A DNA stretch of 64,000 bases from Jannaschia sp. W003. GTDB lineage: Bacteria > Pseudomonadota > Alphaproteobacteria > Rhodobacterales > Rhodobacteraceae. Under the pieces are notes generated by a model. The model was not told the origin of the DNA and searched no databases. It saw only the letters and a program-made list of their open reading frames with translations. Each line of letters begins with the position of its first letter. Position 1 is the first letter of the stretch. This document shows, one piece after another, positions 50,501 through 59,047 of the stretch. Location: positions 1,489,501 to 1,553,500 of the forward strand of contig NZ_CP083539.1 of the NCBI RefSeq assembly GCF_025144335.1. The letters are read 5' to 3'. The translations under genes and the position numbers were made by a program.

Positions 50501-51297
50501 CCGAAGGCGATGCGGGGGCCTTCGCGCCCGCGAAGGTCAACCTCGCGCTCCACGTGACGGGGCGGCGCTTCGACGGGCGCCACGAGCTCGACAGCCTCGT
50601 CGCCTTCGCGGACGTGGGCGACCGGCTGTGCCTCGCCCCCGGCGACGGGCTGCGGGTGGACGGACCCTTCGCCGCCGGCGTGCCTACGGACGGCACCAAC
50701 CTCGTGCTGCGCGCCCTCCGCGCCGCCGGCGCGCCCCGCGCGGTTGCGCTGCGCAAGAACCTGCCGCACCCGGCCGGCATCGGCGGCGGATCGTCCGACG
50801 CCGCTGCCGCCCTGCGCGCCGTGGGCGCCGTGCTGGACGTGGACACCCTCATGGCCCTCGGCGCCGATCTTCCGGTCTGCATGCCCGCCCGCGCCGCCCG
50901 GATGCGCGGGGCGGGCGAGCGGGTCGAGCCGGTCGCGATGCCCCCCCTCCACGCGGTGCTGGTGAACCCCGGCGTGCCCGTGCCCACGGGCGCGGTGTTC
51001 GCGGCGCTGGAGCGGCGCGACGGGAGTGCGATGGGCGCGGTGCCGGACGTGGACGCGGAGGGATTGGTGCGCTGGCTTGCAGGCTGCCGCAACGACCTGC
51101 AAGCCCCGGCTCGCGCTACCGCGCCCGCCGTGGGGGAGGGGCTCGACGCCCTGCGCGCTGCAGGCGCCACGCTCGCGCGCATGTCCGGCTCCGGCGCGAC
51201 CTGCTTCGGCCTCTGGCCCACCCGCCGCGCCGCCGAGGCCGCCGCCGAAGCCCTCCGGCGCCCCGGCTGGTGGGTCGAGGCCTGCACTCTGGCGTAG
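50497..51297 (+). CDS. ispE: 4-(cytidine 5'-diphospho)-2-C-methyl-D-erythritol kinase
   Basis: Phosphorylates CDP-methylerythritol in the MEP pathway for isoprenoids. The 266 residues have the GHMP kinase motifs: APAKVNLALHVTGRR near the N-terminus, the ATP loop PHPAGIGGGSSDAAAALRA and SGSGATCFGL near the C-terminus. GTG 50497 is embedded in the TPR gene's stop. The enzyme is slightly shorter than E. coli IspE (283). It faces the polyprenyl synthase gene, which uses the pathway's products. Confidence 0.93.
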   Translation: MTEGDAGAFAPAKVNLALHVTGRRFDGRHELDSLVAFADVGDRLCLAPGDGLRVDGPFAAGVPTDGTNLVLRALRAAGAPRAVALRKNLPHPAGIGGGSSDAAAALRAVGAVLDVDTLMALGADLPVCMPARAARMRGAGERVEPVAMPPLHAVLVNPGVPVPTGAVFAALERRDGSAMGAVPDVDAEGLVRWLAGCRNDLQAPARATAPAVGEGLDALRAAGATLARMSGSGATCFGLWPTRRAAEAAAEALRRPGWWVEACTLA

Positions 51298-51321
51298 GGG
51301 GGCACCGCTTCCGTTGGCCCC

Positions 51322-51418
51322 GCCCCGGCCTTGCGCCGGGGTCATGGCGTCGAACGCGCAACCCACTCCGCCCCCGAAGCGCTACCGGCCCCCAGAGACC
51401 CCGGCGCAAGGCCGGGGC
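51322..51418. terminator. Pair of inverted CCCCGGC hairpins between convergent genes
   Basis: The 22-base segment at 51322-51343 (GCCCCGGCCTTGCGCCGGGG plus TC) is the exact reverse complement of 51397-51418. Each is itself a CCCCGGC-loop-GCCGGGG hairpin, and the two arms can also pair over a 53-base loop. Placed between ispE (+) and the polyprenyl synthase gene (-), it probably terminates both. Confidence 0.7.
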
Positions 51419-51432
51419 GATGCGACGCGCCC

Positions 51433-52425
51433 CTAGTTCGCCCGCGCCACCACGTAGTCTGCCAGATCCGCCAGCATCTCCCGGATCGGATGCTCCGGCA
51501 CCCGCTCCAGCGCCGCCACCGCCCGGTCGCGCCAGCGCAGCGCCTCGAGCCGCGTGGCTTCGAGCGCACCGTGCCGGGCCAGGATCGCCTGCGCCCGCGC
51601 GAAGTCGTCCGCGCGCCCCCGCTCGATCGCGCCCTGCCAGAACGCCCGCTCCGCCTCGTCGGCGCCGGCCAACGCGCGGATCACGGGAAGCGTCACCTTG
51701 CCCTCGCGGAAGTCGTCGCCCAGCCGCTTGCCGATGCCGTCCCCGGCGCCGCCGTAGTCCAGCCAATCATCGACGATCTGGAAGCTCACCCCCAGCGCGT
51801 CGCCGAACTCGGCAAGCGCGGCCACCTGCGGCTCGGGCACGCCCGCGATCACGCCGCCCACCTCAGCGGCGGCCTCGAACAGGGCTGCGGTCTTGCCGCG
51901 CACGACCTTGAGGTAGGTCGCCTCGTCGGTCCCGAGGTTGCGCGCGGCCGAGAGCTGCAGCACCTCACCCTCGGCGATCGTGGCCGCGGCGCCCGACAGG
52001 ATGTCGAGCACCCGGAGCGAGCCGGTCTCGACCATCAGCTGGAAGGCGCGCGCGAACAGGTAGTCGCCCACCAGCACGCTCGACTGGTTGTCCCACAGGA
52101 GGTTGGCGGTGGGCCGGCCCCGGCGCTCGCGGCTCTCGTCCACCACGTCGTCGTGGAGCAGCGTGGCGGTGTGGATGAACTCGACCGTCGCAGCCAGCTT
52201 CACGTGATCCTCACCTGCGTAGCCGCACAGCTTGGCGCTCGCGACGGTGAGCAGGGGGCGCACCCGCTTGCCACCGGCCTCGACCAGATGGGCCGTGACC
52301 TCGGGGATGCGGGGCGCGTGCTCCGAGGCCATGCGCCGGCGGATCAGCGCGTTCACCCGCTCCATCTCGGGGGCGCAGGCCGAGGCCAGCCGCTCGTGCG
52401 GCGCGGGGGGGGCGAGGTCTGTCAA
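51433..52425 (-). CDS. Polyprenyl (octa/decaprenyl) diphosphate synthase
   Basis: Makes the ubiquinone side chain by adding isopentenyl units. The 330 residues contain VEAGGKRVRPLL, the first Asp-rich motif LLHDDVVDESRERRGRPTANLLWDNQSSVLVGDYLFARAF (in part) and the second, IVDDWLDY, which lacks the usual fourth position Asp-x-x-Asp spacing change and is normal for long-chain synthases. Rhodobacteraceae make ubiquinone-10, so a decaprenyl product is expected. The start is TTG 52425 (no ATG or GTG fits the conserved N-terminus APHERLASACAPEMERVNALI); a moderate certainty. Confidence 0.92.
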   Translation of the reverse strand: MTDLAPPAPHERLASACAPEMERVNALIRRRMASEHAPRIPEVTAHLVEAGGKRVRPLLTVASAKLCGYAGEDHVKLAATVEFIHTATLLHDDVVDESRERRGRPTANLLWDNQSSVLVGDYLFARAFQLMVETGSLRVLDILSGAAATIAEGEVLQLSAARNLGTDEATYLKVVRGKTAALFEAAAEVGGVIAGVPEPQVAALAEFGDALGVSFQIVDDWLDYGGAGDGIGKRLGDDFREGKVTLPVIRALAGADEAERAFWQGAIERGRADDFARAQAILARHGALEATRLEALRWRDRAVAALERVPEHPIREMLADLADYVVARAN

Positions 52426-52482
52426 AGGGGAGCCTTCCGGGCGTTCTCGACATCGGGGCGGTGTGCCCATAGCTGTGCGCCC

Positions 52483-52698
52483 ATGCGGGAGCTCTTGCGG
52501 ACCAACGACCCGACGGTGATCGCCTTCGCCTCGGCCCTGCTGGACGGCGAGGGTATAGCCTCGTTCGTTCTGGACGCCAACATCTCGGTCCTCGAAGGCT
52601 CGATCGGAATCCTGCCCCGCCGGCTGATGGTGGCCGAGCGCGACCACTTCATGGCCGCCGCCGTGATGCGCGACAACGACCTCTCCGTCACGGAATGA
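52483..52698 (+). CDS. DUF2007 family protein (71 aa)
   Basis: The segment RTNDPTVIAFASALLDGEGI, then SFVLDANISVLEGSIGILPRRLMV, matches DUF2007, a small ferredoxin-fold-like family described as putative signal-transducing proteins. ATG 52483 starts 57 bases from the divergent polyprenyl synthase gene. The stop overlaps the methyltransferase ATG, a common arrangement in this group. Confidence 0.85.
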   Translation: MRELLRTNDPTVIAFASALLDGEGIASFVLDANISVLEGSIGILPRRLMVAERDHFMAAAVMRDNDLSVTE

Positions 52699-53426
52699 CC
52701 CGCGACGCCCTGCTCGGCGGACGGGTGCTGCTCCGGCAGCCCGCGCGCGGGGGCTTCCGCGCAGGCTCAGACGCGGTGCTGCTCGCCGCCGCCTGCCCGG
52801 CGGGGCCGGGCGACACGGTGCTCGACCTCGGCTGCGGCGCGGGCGCGGCGATGCTCTGCGTGGCCGCGCGGGTGCCCGGAGCGGAGGTCCACGGGCTGGA
52901 GCGCGACGCGGAGGCCGCCGCGATGGCCCGCGCCAACGGCTGCGACGTGACCGAGGGCGACGTGCTGGACATGCCGGCCGCCTTGCGCGCGCGCAGCTTC
53001 GACCACGTGATCCTGAACCCGCCTTACTTCGCCGCGCGGGGCGGCCTGCCGGCCCGCGACCCGGCCCGCGAGGCGGCGCTGCGCGAGCCCGAGGGCGGCA
53101 CGCTGGCGGCGTGGTGCGACGCCGCCATCCGCCGCGCCGGGCCGCGCGGCACGGTGACCGTGATCGCCCGCGCGGACCGGCTCGCCGACCTCCTCGTCGC
53201 CCTGGCGCCCCGGCTCGGCGCGCTTGCCGTGCTGCCCGTGGCGGCGCGCGAGGGGCGCGAGGCGGGGCGCGTCGTGGTGAGCGGGCAGAAGGACCGCCGC
53301 GCGCCCCTGCGCCTCCTGCCGCCCCTCGTGATCCACCGCGGCGCGGCCCACCGCGACGGCGCCGACGTCTACACGCCGGCCGCCGCCGCGGTGATGCGCG
53401 ATGCGGCGGCGATCCGCCTTCGTTAG
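52695..53426 (+). CDS. tRNA1(Val) (adenine-37-N6)-methyltransferase family protein
   Basis: 243 residues, class I SAM-dependent methyltransferase: LDLGCGAGAAMLCVAARV (motif I), VHGLERD (motif II) and the N6-adenine signature LNPPYFA. The N-terminal LLGGRVLLRQPARGGFRAGSDAVLLAAA is the TrmN6/YfiC hallmark. It probably methylates A37 of a tRNA; the exact target is inferred from family. ATG 52695 is embedded in the DUF2007 stop. Confidence 0.88.
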   Translation: MTRDALLGGRVLLRQPARGGFRAGSDAVLLAAACPAGPGDTVLDLGCGAGAAMLCVAARVPGAEVHGLERDAEAAAMARANGCDVTEGDVLDMPAALRARSFDHVILNPPYFAARGGLPARDPAREAALREPEGGTLAAWCDAAIRRAGPRGTVTVIARADRLADLLVALAPRLGALAVLPVAAREGREAGRVVVSGQKDRRAPLRLLPPLVIHRGAAHRDGADVYTPAAAAVMRDAAAIRLR

Positions 53427-53531
53427 CGACAATCCGCTGCAACTTTCCGCAGCGCGGCGGGAGTTCTCCGTGACAGGCCGCCCCCGGCCATGCTCATCTC
53501 GGTGGGCCAACATCAGCAGAGGAGAACGCCC

Positions 53532-53705
53532 ATGTCGCTGGACACGCACCTTCAGGAGCTGCGCCGCAAGCACGAGGCCCTTTCGCGACAGGTGGAGAGC
53601 GAGGCGCGCGCGCCCGGCTCCGACAGCCTGACCCTCGCCGACCTGAAGAAGCGCAAGCTGGCGATCAAGCAGCAGATCGAGCGGCTCAGCCACTCGGTCC
53701 ACTGA
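53532..53705 (+). CDS. DUF465 (YdcH-like) small helical protein
   Basis: 57 residues: MSLDTHLQELRRKHEALSRQ and LTLADLKKRKLAIKQQIERL. The pattern L-x-x-x-H-x-x-L-x-x-x-I...L-K-x-x-K-L-x-x-K-D/Q-x-I is that of DUF465, a helical-hairpin family of unknown function. GAGGAGA (53520-53526) is a strong ribosome-binding site and decides the start over the upstream ATG. A GGCCCG..CGGGCC dyad (53739-53766) follows. Confidence 0.85.
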   Translation: MSLDTHLQELRRKHEALSRQVESEARAPGSDSLTLADLKKRKLAIKQQIERLSHSVH

Positions 53706-53774
53706 CGCGCCGCCAGCGCGCCGCGTGACCGCACGCCCGGCCCGTTCCCGACCCCGGGGGCGGGCCTTCGCGTC

Positions 53775-54710
53775 TCAGGCGACCACGGCGCGCCCCTCGC
53801 ACCAGCAGCCGGTGTCCGCCACCGCCTCCTCCAGCCACCCGAGGAACGCCCGCACCGCGGGCCGCCCCTCCGCCCCCGGCGCGCAGAGCACGCGGAACGT
53901 CTCGGGCGGCGCGAGAACGGGTCCGAAGGGCGCCACCAGCCGGCCCGCCCGAAGCGCCCCGTCGGCCAGCACCGCGCGTCCCAGCACCACGCCAGCCCCC
54001 GCCTCGGCGGCATCCAGCGCGTGGTCCGCCTGGCTGAAGCGCGGCCCCTGCGCCTCGGGCGGCGCAAGTCCCGCGGCGCGGAACCACGCGGGCCAGTCGG
54101 GCAGGGGTGCGGGCAGGGTCCGCTCGTCCTGATGGATCAGCGGCGCGTCCCGCAGGCTCGCGGCATCGGGGAAGCGGGCGGCGAGGGCGGGCGGCATCAT
54201 CGGCATCATCCACTCGCGCACCGCCAGCACCTCGCGCAGGCCCGGGTCGCCCCCCTCGGGGCGGCGGCCGAAGCGGATCGCCACGTCCACCTCGTCGCGC
54301 GCGGCGTCCAAGAGGCGCAGCGTGGCCGCGAAGCGCAGCTCCACCTCCGGGTGGTCCTGCGCGAAGGCGAACATGCGCGGCGCCAGCCAGCGGGCGGTGA
54401 AGGCCGGCCCCGCCGTGACCGTGAGCTCCCCGCTTCCGAGACTGCGCGCCGCCGCCCGCCAGCCCGTCCGCAGCGCCGCGAACCCCTCGCGCGCGTGGGG
54501 GGCGAGCGCGCGTCCCGCCTCGGTCAGCTCCACTTGGCGGTGAAGGCGGCGGAACAGGGGCGCGCCGAGATGCGTCTCGAGCGTCTTGATCTGGAAGGAT
54601 AGGGCGGCAGGCGTGACCGATAGCTCGGCTGCGGCGTCCTGGAACGACAGGTGCCGCGCGGCGGCGTCGAAGGCGCGCAGGGCGGTGAGCGGGGGGAGGC
54701 GGTCGGACAT
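53775..54710 (-). CDS. LysR family transcriptional regulator (GcvA-like)
   Basis: 311 residues. The N-terminal winged helix-turn-helix reads PPLTALRAFDAAARHLSFQDAAAELSVTPAALSFQIKTLETHLGAPLFRR (segments at residues 5-55). The effector domain follows (LTVTAGPAFTARWLAPRM, VDVAIRFGRRP). The L-x-A-L-R-A-F-x-A-A-A-R-H-x-S-F start is typical of the GcvA/AmpR subgroup. Target unknown; it is divergent from a 45-residue frame across a 111-bp AT-richer gap, the usual arrangement for LysR self- and target-control. Confidence 0.9.
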   Translation of the reverse strand: MSDRLPPLTALRAFDAAARHLSFQDAAAELSVTPAALSFQIKTLETHLGAPLFRRLHRQVELTEAGRALAPHAREGFAALRTGWRAAARSLGSGELTVTAGPAFTARWLAPRMFAFAQDHPEVELRFAATLRLLDAARDEVDVAIRFGRRPEGGDPGLREVLAVREWMMPMMPPALAARFPDAASLRDAPLIHQDERTLPAPLPDWPAWFRAAGLAPPEAQGPRFSQADHALDAAEAGAGVVLGRAVLADGALRAGRLVAPFGPVLAPPETFRVLCAPGAEGRPAVRAFLGWLEEAVADTGCWCEGRAVVA

Positions 54711-54821
54711 GGTCGCATAAATATATCTTGCGCGAGGCGCGCGAAAGTCTCGTTTGAGCGCAAGCGTTGTAGGGCGCATCTTCGGGTCACAGCGAACGAT
54801 CATGAACCGAAGGAATGCCCG

Positions 54822-54959
54822 ATGATCGAGACCCGCCACAGCCGCACCTACGACGAGGCCATCGCCCGCGCCCATGCCGAGCGTGCCCGCGCCTTCCGCT
54901 CCCTCCTGCGCTTCCGTGCCCCGGGCACCGGGCTGGGCCGCCAAGGGGCGCGGCTCTAG
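54822..54959 (+). CDS. Small Arg-rich protein (45 aa) divergent from the LysR gene
   Basis: ATG 54822 with GAAGGA eight to thirteen bases upstream. The 45 residues read MIETRHSRTYDEAIARAHAE and continue with Arg/Ala-rich helix and RFRAPGTGLGRQ. Composition and length resemble the DUF1127/YjiS-like mini-proteins, which are often stress or phosphate related in alphaproteobacteria, but the core DUF1127 motif is not complete. The gap 54711-54821 contains ATAAATATAT (54717-54726), the likely promoter and LysR-binding zone. Moderate certainty that it is translated. Confidence 0.55.
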   Translation: MIETRHSRTYDEAIARAHAERARAFRSLLRFRAPGTGLGRQGARL

Positions 54960-54967
54960 GACCGACC

Positions 54968-55059
54968 CTCATGTCTTCGTTTCCGAAATACCTTGGGGGA
55001 GGCCCGAAGGGCTGGGGGCAAAGCCCCCCAAACGAAGAAGGCCCCCGCGAGGGGGCCTT
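54968..55059. terminator. Diverged family C element and phaB terminator
   Basis: A degenerate family C motif (TTTCCGAAATACCTTGGGGG, 54980-54999) is followed by a perfect stem-loop AAGGCCCCC-GCGA-GGGGGCCTT (55038-55059). The hairpin lies 24 bases behind the phaB stop on the minus strand and is the likely terminator of the phaA-patatin-phaB genes. Confidence 0.75.
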
Positions 55060-55083
55060 ACAAGCTCAACCAAGGGCCACCCC

Positions 55084-55806
55084 TCAGCTCATGTACTGCC
55101 CGCCGTTCGCCGAGATCGTCGAGCCGGTGATGAAGCCCGAATCGTCGGACGCGAGGAACGCCACGCAGCGGGCGATCTCGTCGGCCTCGCCGAGGCGGCC
55201 CACGGGGATCCCGCCCACGATCTGGTCCATGACCTTCTCGGGAATCGTGCTCATCATGTCGGTGTTGATGTAGCCCGGGGCCACCACGTTCACGGTGATG
55301 CCGGCGCGCGCGCCCTCCTGGGCCAGCGCCTTGGTGAAGCCGATGTCGCCGGCCTTGGTGGCGGCGTAGTTCACCTGGGCGAACTGCCCCTTCTGGCCGT
55401 TGATCGACGAGATGGTCACGATGCGCCCGAACTTGCGCTCGCGCATGCCGCCCCAGACGTTGTGCGTCATGTTGAAGACGCCGTTCAGGTTGGTGTCGAT
55501 AACCTGCTTCCAGTGGTCGGGCGTCATCTTGTGGAACGGCGCGTCGCGGGTGATGCCGGCGTTGTTGACCAGGATGTCCACGGGGCCGAGGTCGCCCTCG
55601 ACCTCGGCGATGCCCGCCTTGCAGGCCTCGTAGTCGGCCACGTCCCACTTGTAGGTCTTGATGCCGGTCTCGTCGGTGAACTGCTTCGCCCGCTCGTCGT
55701 TGCCGGCGTAGGTCGCGGCGACCTCGCAGCCCTGCGCCTTGAGCGCCTTCGAGATGGCCGCGCCGATGCCGCGCGAGCCTCCGGTGACCAGTGCGATCCG
55801 TGCCAT
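55084..55806 (-). CDS. phaB: Acetoacetyl-CoA reductase
   Basis: NADPH-dependent reduction of acetoacetyl-CoA to (R)-3-hydroxybutyryl-CoA for PHB. The 240-residue short-chain dehydrogenase has the cofactor loop VTGGSRGIGAAI, NNAGITRD, the catalytic Ser134, Tyr147 and Lys151 (NYAATKAG), and the PhaB-type segments FHKMTPDHWKQVIDTNLNGVF and APGYINTDM. ATG 55806 follows AGGAGGAGACCC. It is 17 bases behind the patatin gene. Confidence 0.95.
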   Translation of the reverse strand: MARIALVTGGSRGIGAAISKALKAQGCEVAATYAGNDERAKQFTDETGIKTYKWDVADYEACKAGIAEVEGDLGPVDILVNNAGITRDAPFHKMTPDHWKQVIDTNLNGVFNMTHNVWGGMRERKFGRIVTISSINGQKGQFAQVNYAATKAGDIGFTKALAQEGARAGITVNVVAPGYINTDMMSTIPEKVMDQIVGGIPVGRLGEADEIARCVAFLASDDSGFITGSTISANGGQYMS

Positions 55807-55823
55807 GGTGGGTCTCCTCCTAG

Positions 55824-56684
55824 TTAATGCGTGTGCCGTTCGGGGTCGTCGCGCCAGGCCTCGCCGTCGGCGCGTCCCTGCTCCCACGCCTCCTGCAGGA
55901 GCGCGGGGTCGGTGAAGTCGAGCTTCGAGCCGGTCAGCACCGATTCCGAGGGCTGGACGTAGTCGACGCGCGCCTCGTCGGGGAGCGAGCGGAAGCGCTT
56001 GGTCAGGAGCACCAGGGTCCGGCCCCGGTCGGGGTCGGGCAGGGGGGCCTTGTCGACCATGCCGCCGTCGTAGACCGGCTCGCCGTCCCACGCGTCGGGG
56101 CGGAAGGCGGGGGGAACGGTTGCGGCCATGCGGACCAGCTCGGCCAGCCGCCCCTCGCGGGCGGCGGCGCGGGCGTCGATCAGGCGCTGCTCGACGCCCG
56201 CCGCGGACGACAGGCGCGGGCGCGGGGTGGGCGCCACGACCTGCTCCATCTGGTAGATCGCGCCGGCGGCCAGGGCGCGCGCCGAGGCGCCCGCGGCGTC
56301 GCCGGTGGTCGAGACCGAGATCTGGAACGCGGGGCCTTCGGCGATGCGCCGCTGCGCCTCGGCGTCGATCACGTCCTCGACGATGCTCTCGTAGACCCGC
56401 TGGTGCGGCGAGCGCCCGTCCTCGCCGTCGATCTCATCCAGGGCGACGTTCGCGTCGTTGCGCCGGAGCGCGCGGCTGAAGCGCTTGAACAGAAACGCCT
56501 CGCGGTCCGCGATCCAGGACGACGCCGAGAGCGCCCCGCCCGACACGCCCGTGACGCGCTCGGGGCGCAGCGCGAACCGCTCGCCCACCGCCTCCATCCA
56601 GCCGCCGTGCCAGAAACACCGCAGGCCGCCGCCCGAGAAGACGAGCTGCTCGTAGGGAAGAGGGGTGCGGTCCGCGGCGCTCAT
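55824..56684 (-). CDS. Patatin-like phospholipase/esterase
   Basis: 286 residues. The patatin hallmarks are complete: the oxyanion loop FSGGGLRCFWHGGW, nucleophile motif GVSGG (Ser48) and the catalytic Asp in YDGGMVD (Asp206). It has no signal peptide, so it acts in the cytoplasm, on lipid or on the PHB granule surface; substrate is not known. The longer frame reads into G-rich tandem repeats and is rejected; ATG 56684 is preceded by two dyads rather than a strong ribosome-binding site. Location between phaA and phaB suggests a storage-polymer role. Confidence 0.85.
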   Translation of the reverse strand: MSAADRTPLPYEQLVFSGGGLRCFWHGGWMEAVGERFALRPERVTGVSGGALSASSWIADREAFLFKRFSRALRRNDANVALDEIDGEDGRSPHQRVYESIVEDVIDAEAQRRIAEGPAFQISVSTTGDAAGASARALAAGAIYQMEQVVAPTPRPRLSSAAGVEQRLIDARAAAREGRLAELVRMAATVPPAFRPDAWDGEPVYDGGMVDKAPLPDPDRGRTLVLLTKRFRSLPDEARVDYVQPSESVLTGSKLDFTDPALLQEAWEQGRADGEAWRDDPERHTH

Positions 56685-56686
56685 TC

Positions 56687-56750
56687 GCTCAAGCTGTCCT
56701 TGAGCGTTAACGCGTACGCCCCGCGTGCACCCCCCGTGCACCCCCCGTGC
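56687..56750 (-). promoter_or_regulatory. Dyads and G-rich tandem repeat upstream of the patatin gene
   Basis: Directly before the ATG lie GCTCAAG-CTGTC-CTTGAGC (56687-56705) and the palindrome GCGTTAACGC (56704-56713), then two perfect copies of the 11-bp unit ACCCCCCGTGC (56729-56750) and a degenerate third. The first dyad would hide the ribosome-binding region, so it may be an operator or an RNA hairpin that controls translation. Confidence 0.45.
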
Positions 56751-56859
56751 AGACGGATCGCCGCCCCCGGCGCGGGGGCCGGGGCGGTGTTCGGGGTGGG
56801 GCGGGGTGCGGCCATCGGGGCGCGTCGGGGCGGGGCCGGTCGGGCCCTGCCCGCAACCG

Positions 56860-58035
56860 TCAGGGACGCTCGACGCAGAGGGCGACGCCCATGCCGCCGC
56901 CGATGCACAGGGTGGCGAGGCCGCGCTTGGCGTCGCGGCGCTTCATCTCGTGCAGGAGGGTGTTCAGGACGCGGCAGCCCGAGGCGCCGATGGGGTGGCC
57001 GATGGCGATGGCGCCGCCGTTCACGTTCACGATCGACGGATCCCAGCCCATGTCCTTGTTCACGGCGCAGGCCTGCGCGGCGAAGGCCTCGTTGGCCTCG
57101 ACCAGATCGAGGTCGTCCACCGACCAGCCAGCCTTCTCGAGCGCCTTGCGCGAGGCGTAGATGGGGCCAACGCCCATGTACTGCGGATCCAGTCCGGCGG
57201 TGGCGTAGGAGGCGATGCGGGCCAGCGGCTCGATGCCCCGGCGCTCGGCCTCGTCGGCGCTCATGAGGAGGGTCGCGGCGGCGCCGTCGTTGAGGCCGGA
57301 GGCGTTGGCGGCGGTGACCGAGCCGTCCTTGGTGAAGGCCGGGCGCAGCTTCTGCATGGCCTCCATCGTGGCGCCGTGGCGGATGTACTCGTCCTTGTCG
57401 ACCACGGTGTCGCCCTTGCGGCCCTTGATGGTGTAGGCGACGATCTCCTCGTCGAACTTGCCCGCCTTTTGGGCGGCCTCGGCCTTGTTCTGGGAGGCCA
57501 CGGCGAACTCGTCCTGCTGGTCGCGGCTGATCTGCCACTTCTCGGCGACGTTCTCGGCGGTCTGGCCCATGTGGTAGCCGTTGAAGGCGTCCCAGAGGCC
57601 GTCGCGGATCATGGTGTCGACCATCTTGATGTCGCCCATCTTCTGGCCCTGGCGCATGGACTGCGCGTGGGGGGCGAGCGACATGCTCTCCTGCCCGCCG
57701 GCGACCACGATGGCGGCGTCGCCGAGCTGGATGTGCTGGGCGCCGAGGGCGACGGCGCGCAGGCCGGAGCCGCAGACCTGGTTGATGCCCCAGGCCGAGG
57801 CCTCCTGCGGGAGGCCGGCGTTGATCGCGGCTTGGCGGGCGGGGTTCTGGCCCTGCGCGGCCGTCAGCACCTGACCCAGGATCGTCTCGGAGACCTCGGA
57901 CGCGTCGATCCCGGCGCGCTCCACCACGGCCCGGATCACGGCGGTGCCGAGGTCGTGGGCGGGGGTGTTGGCGAAGGAGCCGAGGAAGCTGCCGACCGGC
58001 GTGCGGGCGGCGGAGGCGATGACGACGTTGGTCAT
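56860..58035 (-). CDS. phaA: Acetyl-CoA C-acetyltransferase
   Basis: Condenses two acetyl-CoA to acetoacetyl-CoA, the first PHB step. The 391 residues carry the thiolase residues Cys88 ([11 protein letters not shown]), His347 ([14 protein letters not shown]) and Cys377 ([10 protein letters not shown]). [12 protein letters not shown] and NEAFAAQ are the biosynthetic-thiolase context. ATG 58035 follows GGAGACCC-type sequence. It also could feed on the acetoacetate/acetyl-CoA from leucine breakdown. Usually phaB is adjacent; here the patatin gene intervenes. Confidence 0.95.
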   Translation of the reverse strand: MTNVVIASAARTPVGSFLGSFANTPAHDLGTAVIRAVVERAGIDASEVSETILGQVLTAAQGQNPARQAAINAGLPQEASAWGINQVCGSGLRAVALGAQHIQLGDAAIVVAGGQESMSLAPHAQSMRQGQKMGDIKMVDTMIRDGLWDAFNGYHMGQTAENVAEKWQISRDQQDEFAVASQNKAEAAQKAGKFDEEIVAYTIKGRKGDTVVDKDEYIRHGATMEAMQKLRPAFTKDGSVTAANASGLNDGAAATLLMSADEAERRGIEPLARIASYATAGLDPQYMGVGPIYASRKALEKAGWSVDDLDLVEANEAFAAQACAVNKDMGWDPSIVNVNGGAIAIGHPIGASGCRVLNTLLHEMKRRDAKRGLATLCIGGGMGVALCVERP

Positions 58036-58078
58036 GGAAGGGTCTCCCTGGGGGTCTGACAAGTGTCTCGTCCCGGCC

Positions 58079-58107
58079 CGTCTACTCCGCGGGGCGGGGC
58101 GATGCAA
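58079..58107 (-). promoter_or_regulatory. Candidate promoter of phaA
   Basis: On the minus strand TTGCAT (58107-58102), a 17-base spacer and TAGACG (58084-58079), 44 bases before the ATG. No clear dyad of the PhaR type (CTGC-N-GCAG) is seen next to it. Confidence 0.5.
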
Positions 58108-58186
58108 AGCGGAAGGGGGGGACGCGCCGGGTCGGGGCGCGGTGCGGCGGAGGGGACCGGGAGGGCGGGGAGGGCGCGCCCGACCC

Positions 58187-59029
58187 TCAGGCGCTCGCGC
58201 GGTCCTCGCCCGGGCCGCCGCGCAGCCAGACCGGCCGGACCTCGGGCGCGCCGTAGAGGTAGCCCTGCAGGCAGTCCACGCCGGCGCGCGCCGCGAAGTC
58301 CGCCTCGGCCCGGGTCTCGACCCGCTCGGCCACCGTCGCCATGCCGAGGCTGCGGCCGAGGGCGGCGATCCCCTCGAGCATGCACCGGCTGTCGGCGTCC
58401 GTGTCGCAGCCGCGCACGAAGGCACCGTCGATCTTCACGATGTCGAACAGGAGGCCCGCGAGGTGGCGCAGCTCCGAGCGGCCGGCGCCGAAGTCGTCGA
58501 GCGCGAAGCTAACGCCGCGCCCCCTCAGGTCGGAGATCAGGCCGCCCACCAGTTCGGGGACGCGCATGGCGCTGTCCTCGTTGATCTCCAGGATGAGGCG
58601 CTCTCCGGCGGAGGGGTCGGCCTTGAGGCCGCGGTTCAGCGTGGCGGTCCAGCGCGGGTAGCCGATGGAGCGGGCCGACATGTTGACCGACAGGCGCAGG
58701 CCGGGGTTGCGGCGCAGGGCGCCGAGGCCGCAGCGCAGCGCGGCGCAGTCCACAAGGCGCCCAAGCTCCTGCGCCTCGACGACGGCAACGAACTGCGCTG
58801 CGGGAATGATGCGGCCCGTGGGATCGAGTACGCGGACCAGCCCCTCGTGGAAGGCCACCGCGCCGGTGGCGGCGGAGACCACGGGCTGGAAGGCCAGCAT
58901 GACGCGGCCGCGGTCCAGCGCCTCGCGGACCATGCCGATCACGCCCCGGTCGCGCGCCGCGGCGGCGAAGGCGATGGGGTCGGCGACGTCGGGCTCGGGC
59001 GGGGCTCTCATGGCCCCGCCCAATGCCAT
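58187..59029 (-). CDS. EAL-domain cyclic-di-GMP phosphodiesterase
   Basis: A stand-alone EAL protein of 280 residues without GGDEF or sensor domain. The residues needed for hydrolysis are present: Glu62 (in EGLVR, where the family usually has EALVR), Asn116 (SVNMSAR), Glu148 (LEINED), Asp178-Asp179 (ALDDFGAG), Lys199 (VKIDG), Glu235 (AERVET) and Gln255 (CLQGYLYG). It is therefore probably an active phosphodiesterase. ATG 59029 or ATG 59011 (six codons later) may be the start. Location in the PHB neighbourhood may be chance. Confidence 0.88.
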   Translation of the reverse strand: MALGGAMRAPPEPDVADPIAFAAAARDRGVIGMVREALDRGRVMLAFQPVVSAATGAVAFHEGLVRVLDPTGRIIPAAQFVAVVEAQELGRLVDCAALRCGLGALRRNPGLRLSVNMSARSIGYPRWTATLNRGLKADPSAGERLILEINEDSAMRVPELVGGLISDLRGRGVSFALDDFGAGRSELRHLAGLLFDIVKIDGAFVRGCDTDADSRCMLEGIAALGRSLGMATVAERVETRAEADFAARAGVDCLQGYLYGAPEVRPVWLRGGPGEDRASA

Positions 59030-59047
59030 GCGGGGGTGAAGAATCCC

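Noticed and set aside
58187..59029. Degenerate, inactive EAL protein because the motif reads EGL
   Set aside because: Only the second residue of EAL differs; all metal and catalytic residues (Glu62, Asn116, Glu148, Asp178, Asp179, Lys199, Glu235) are present.
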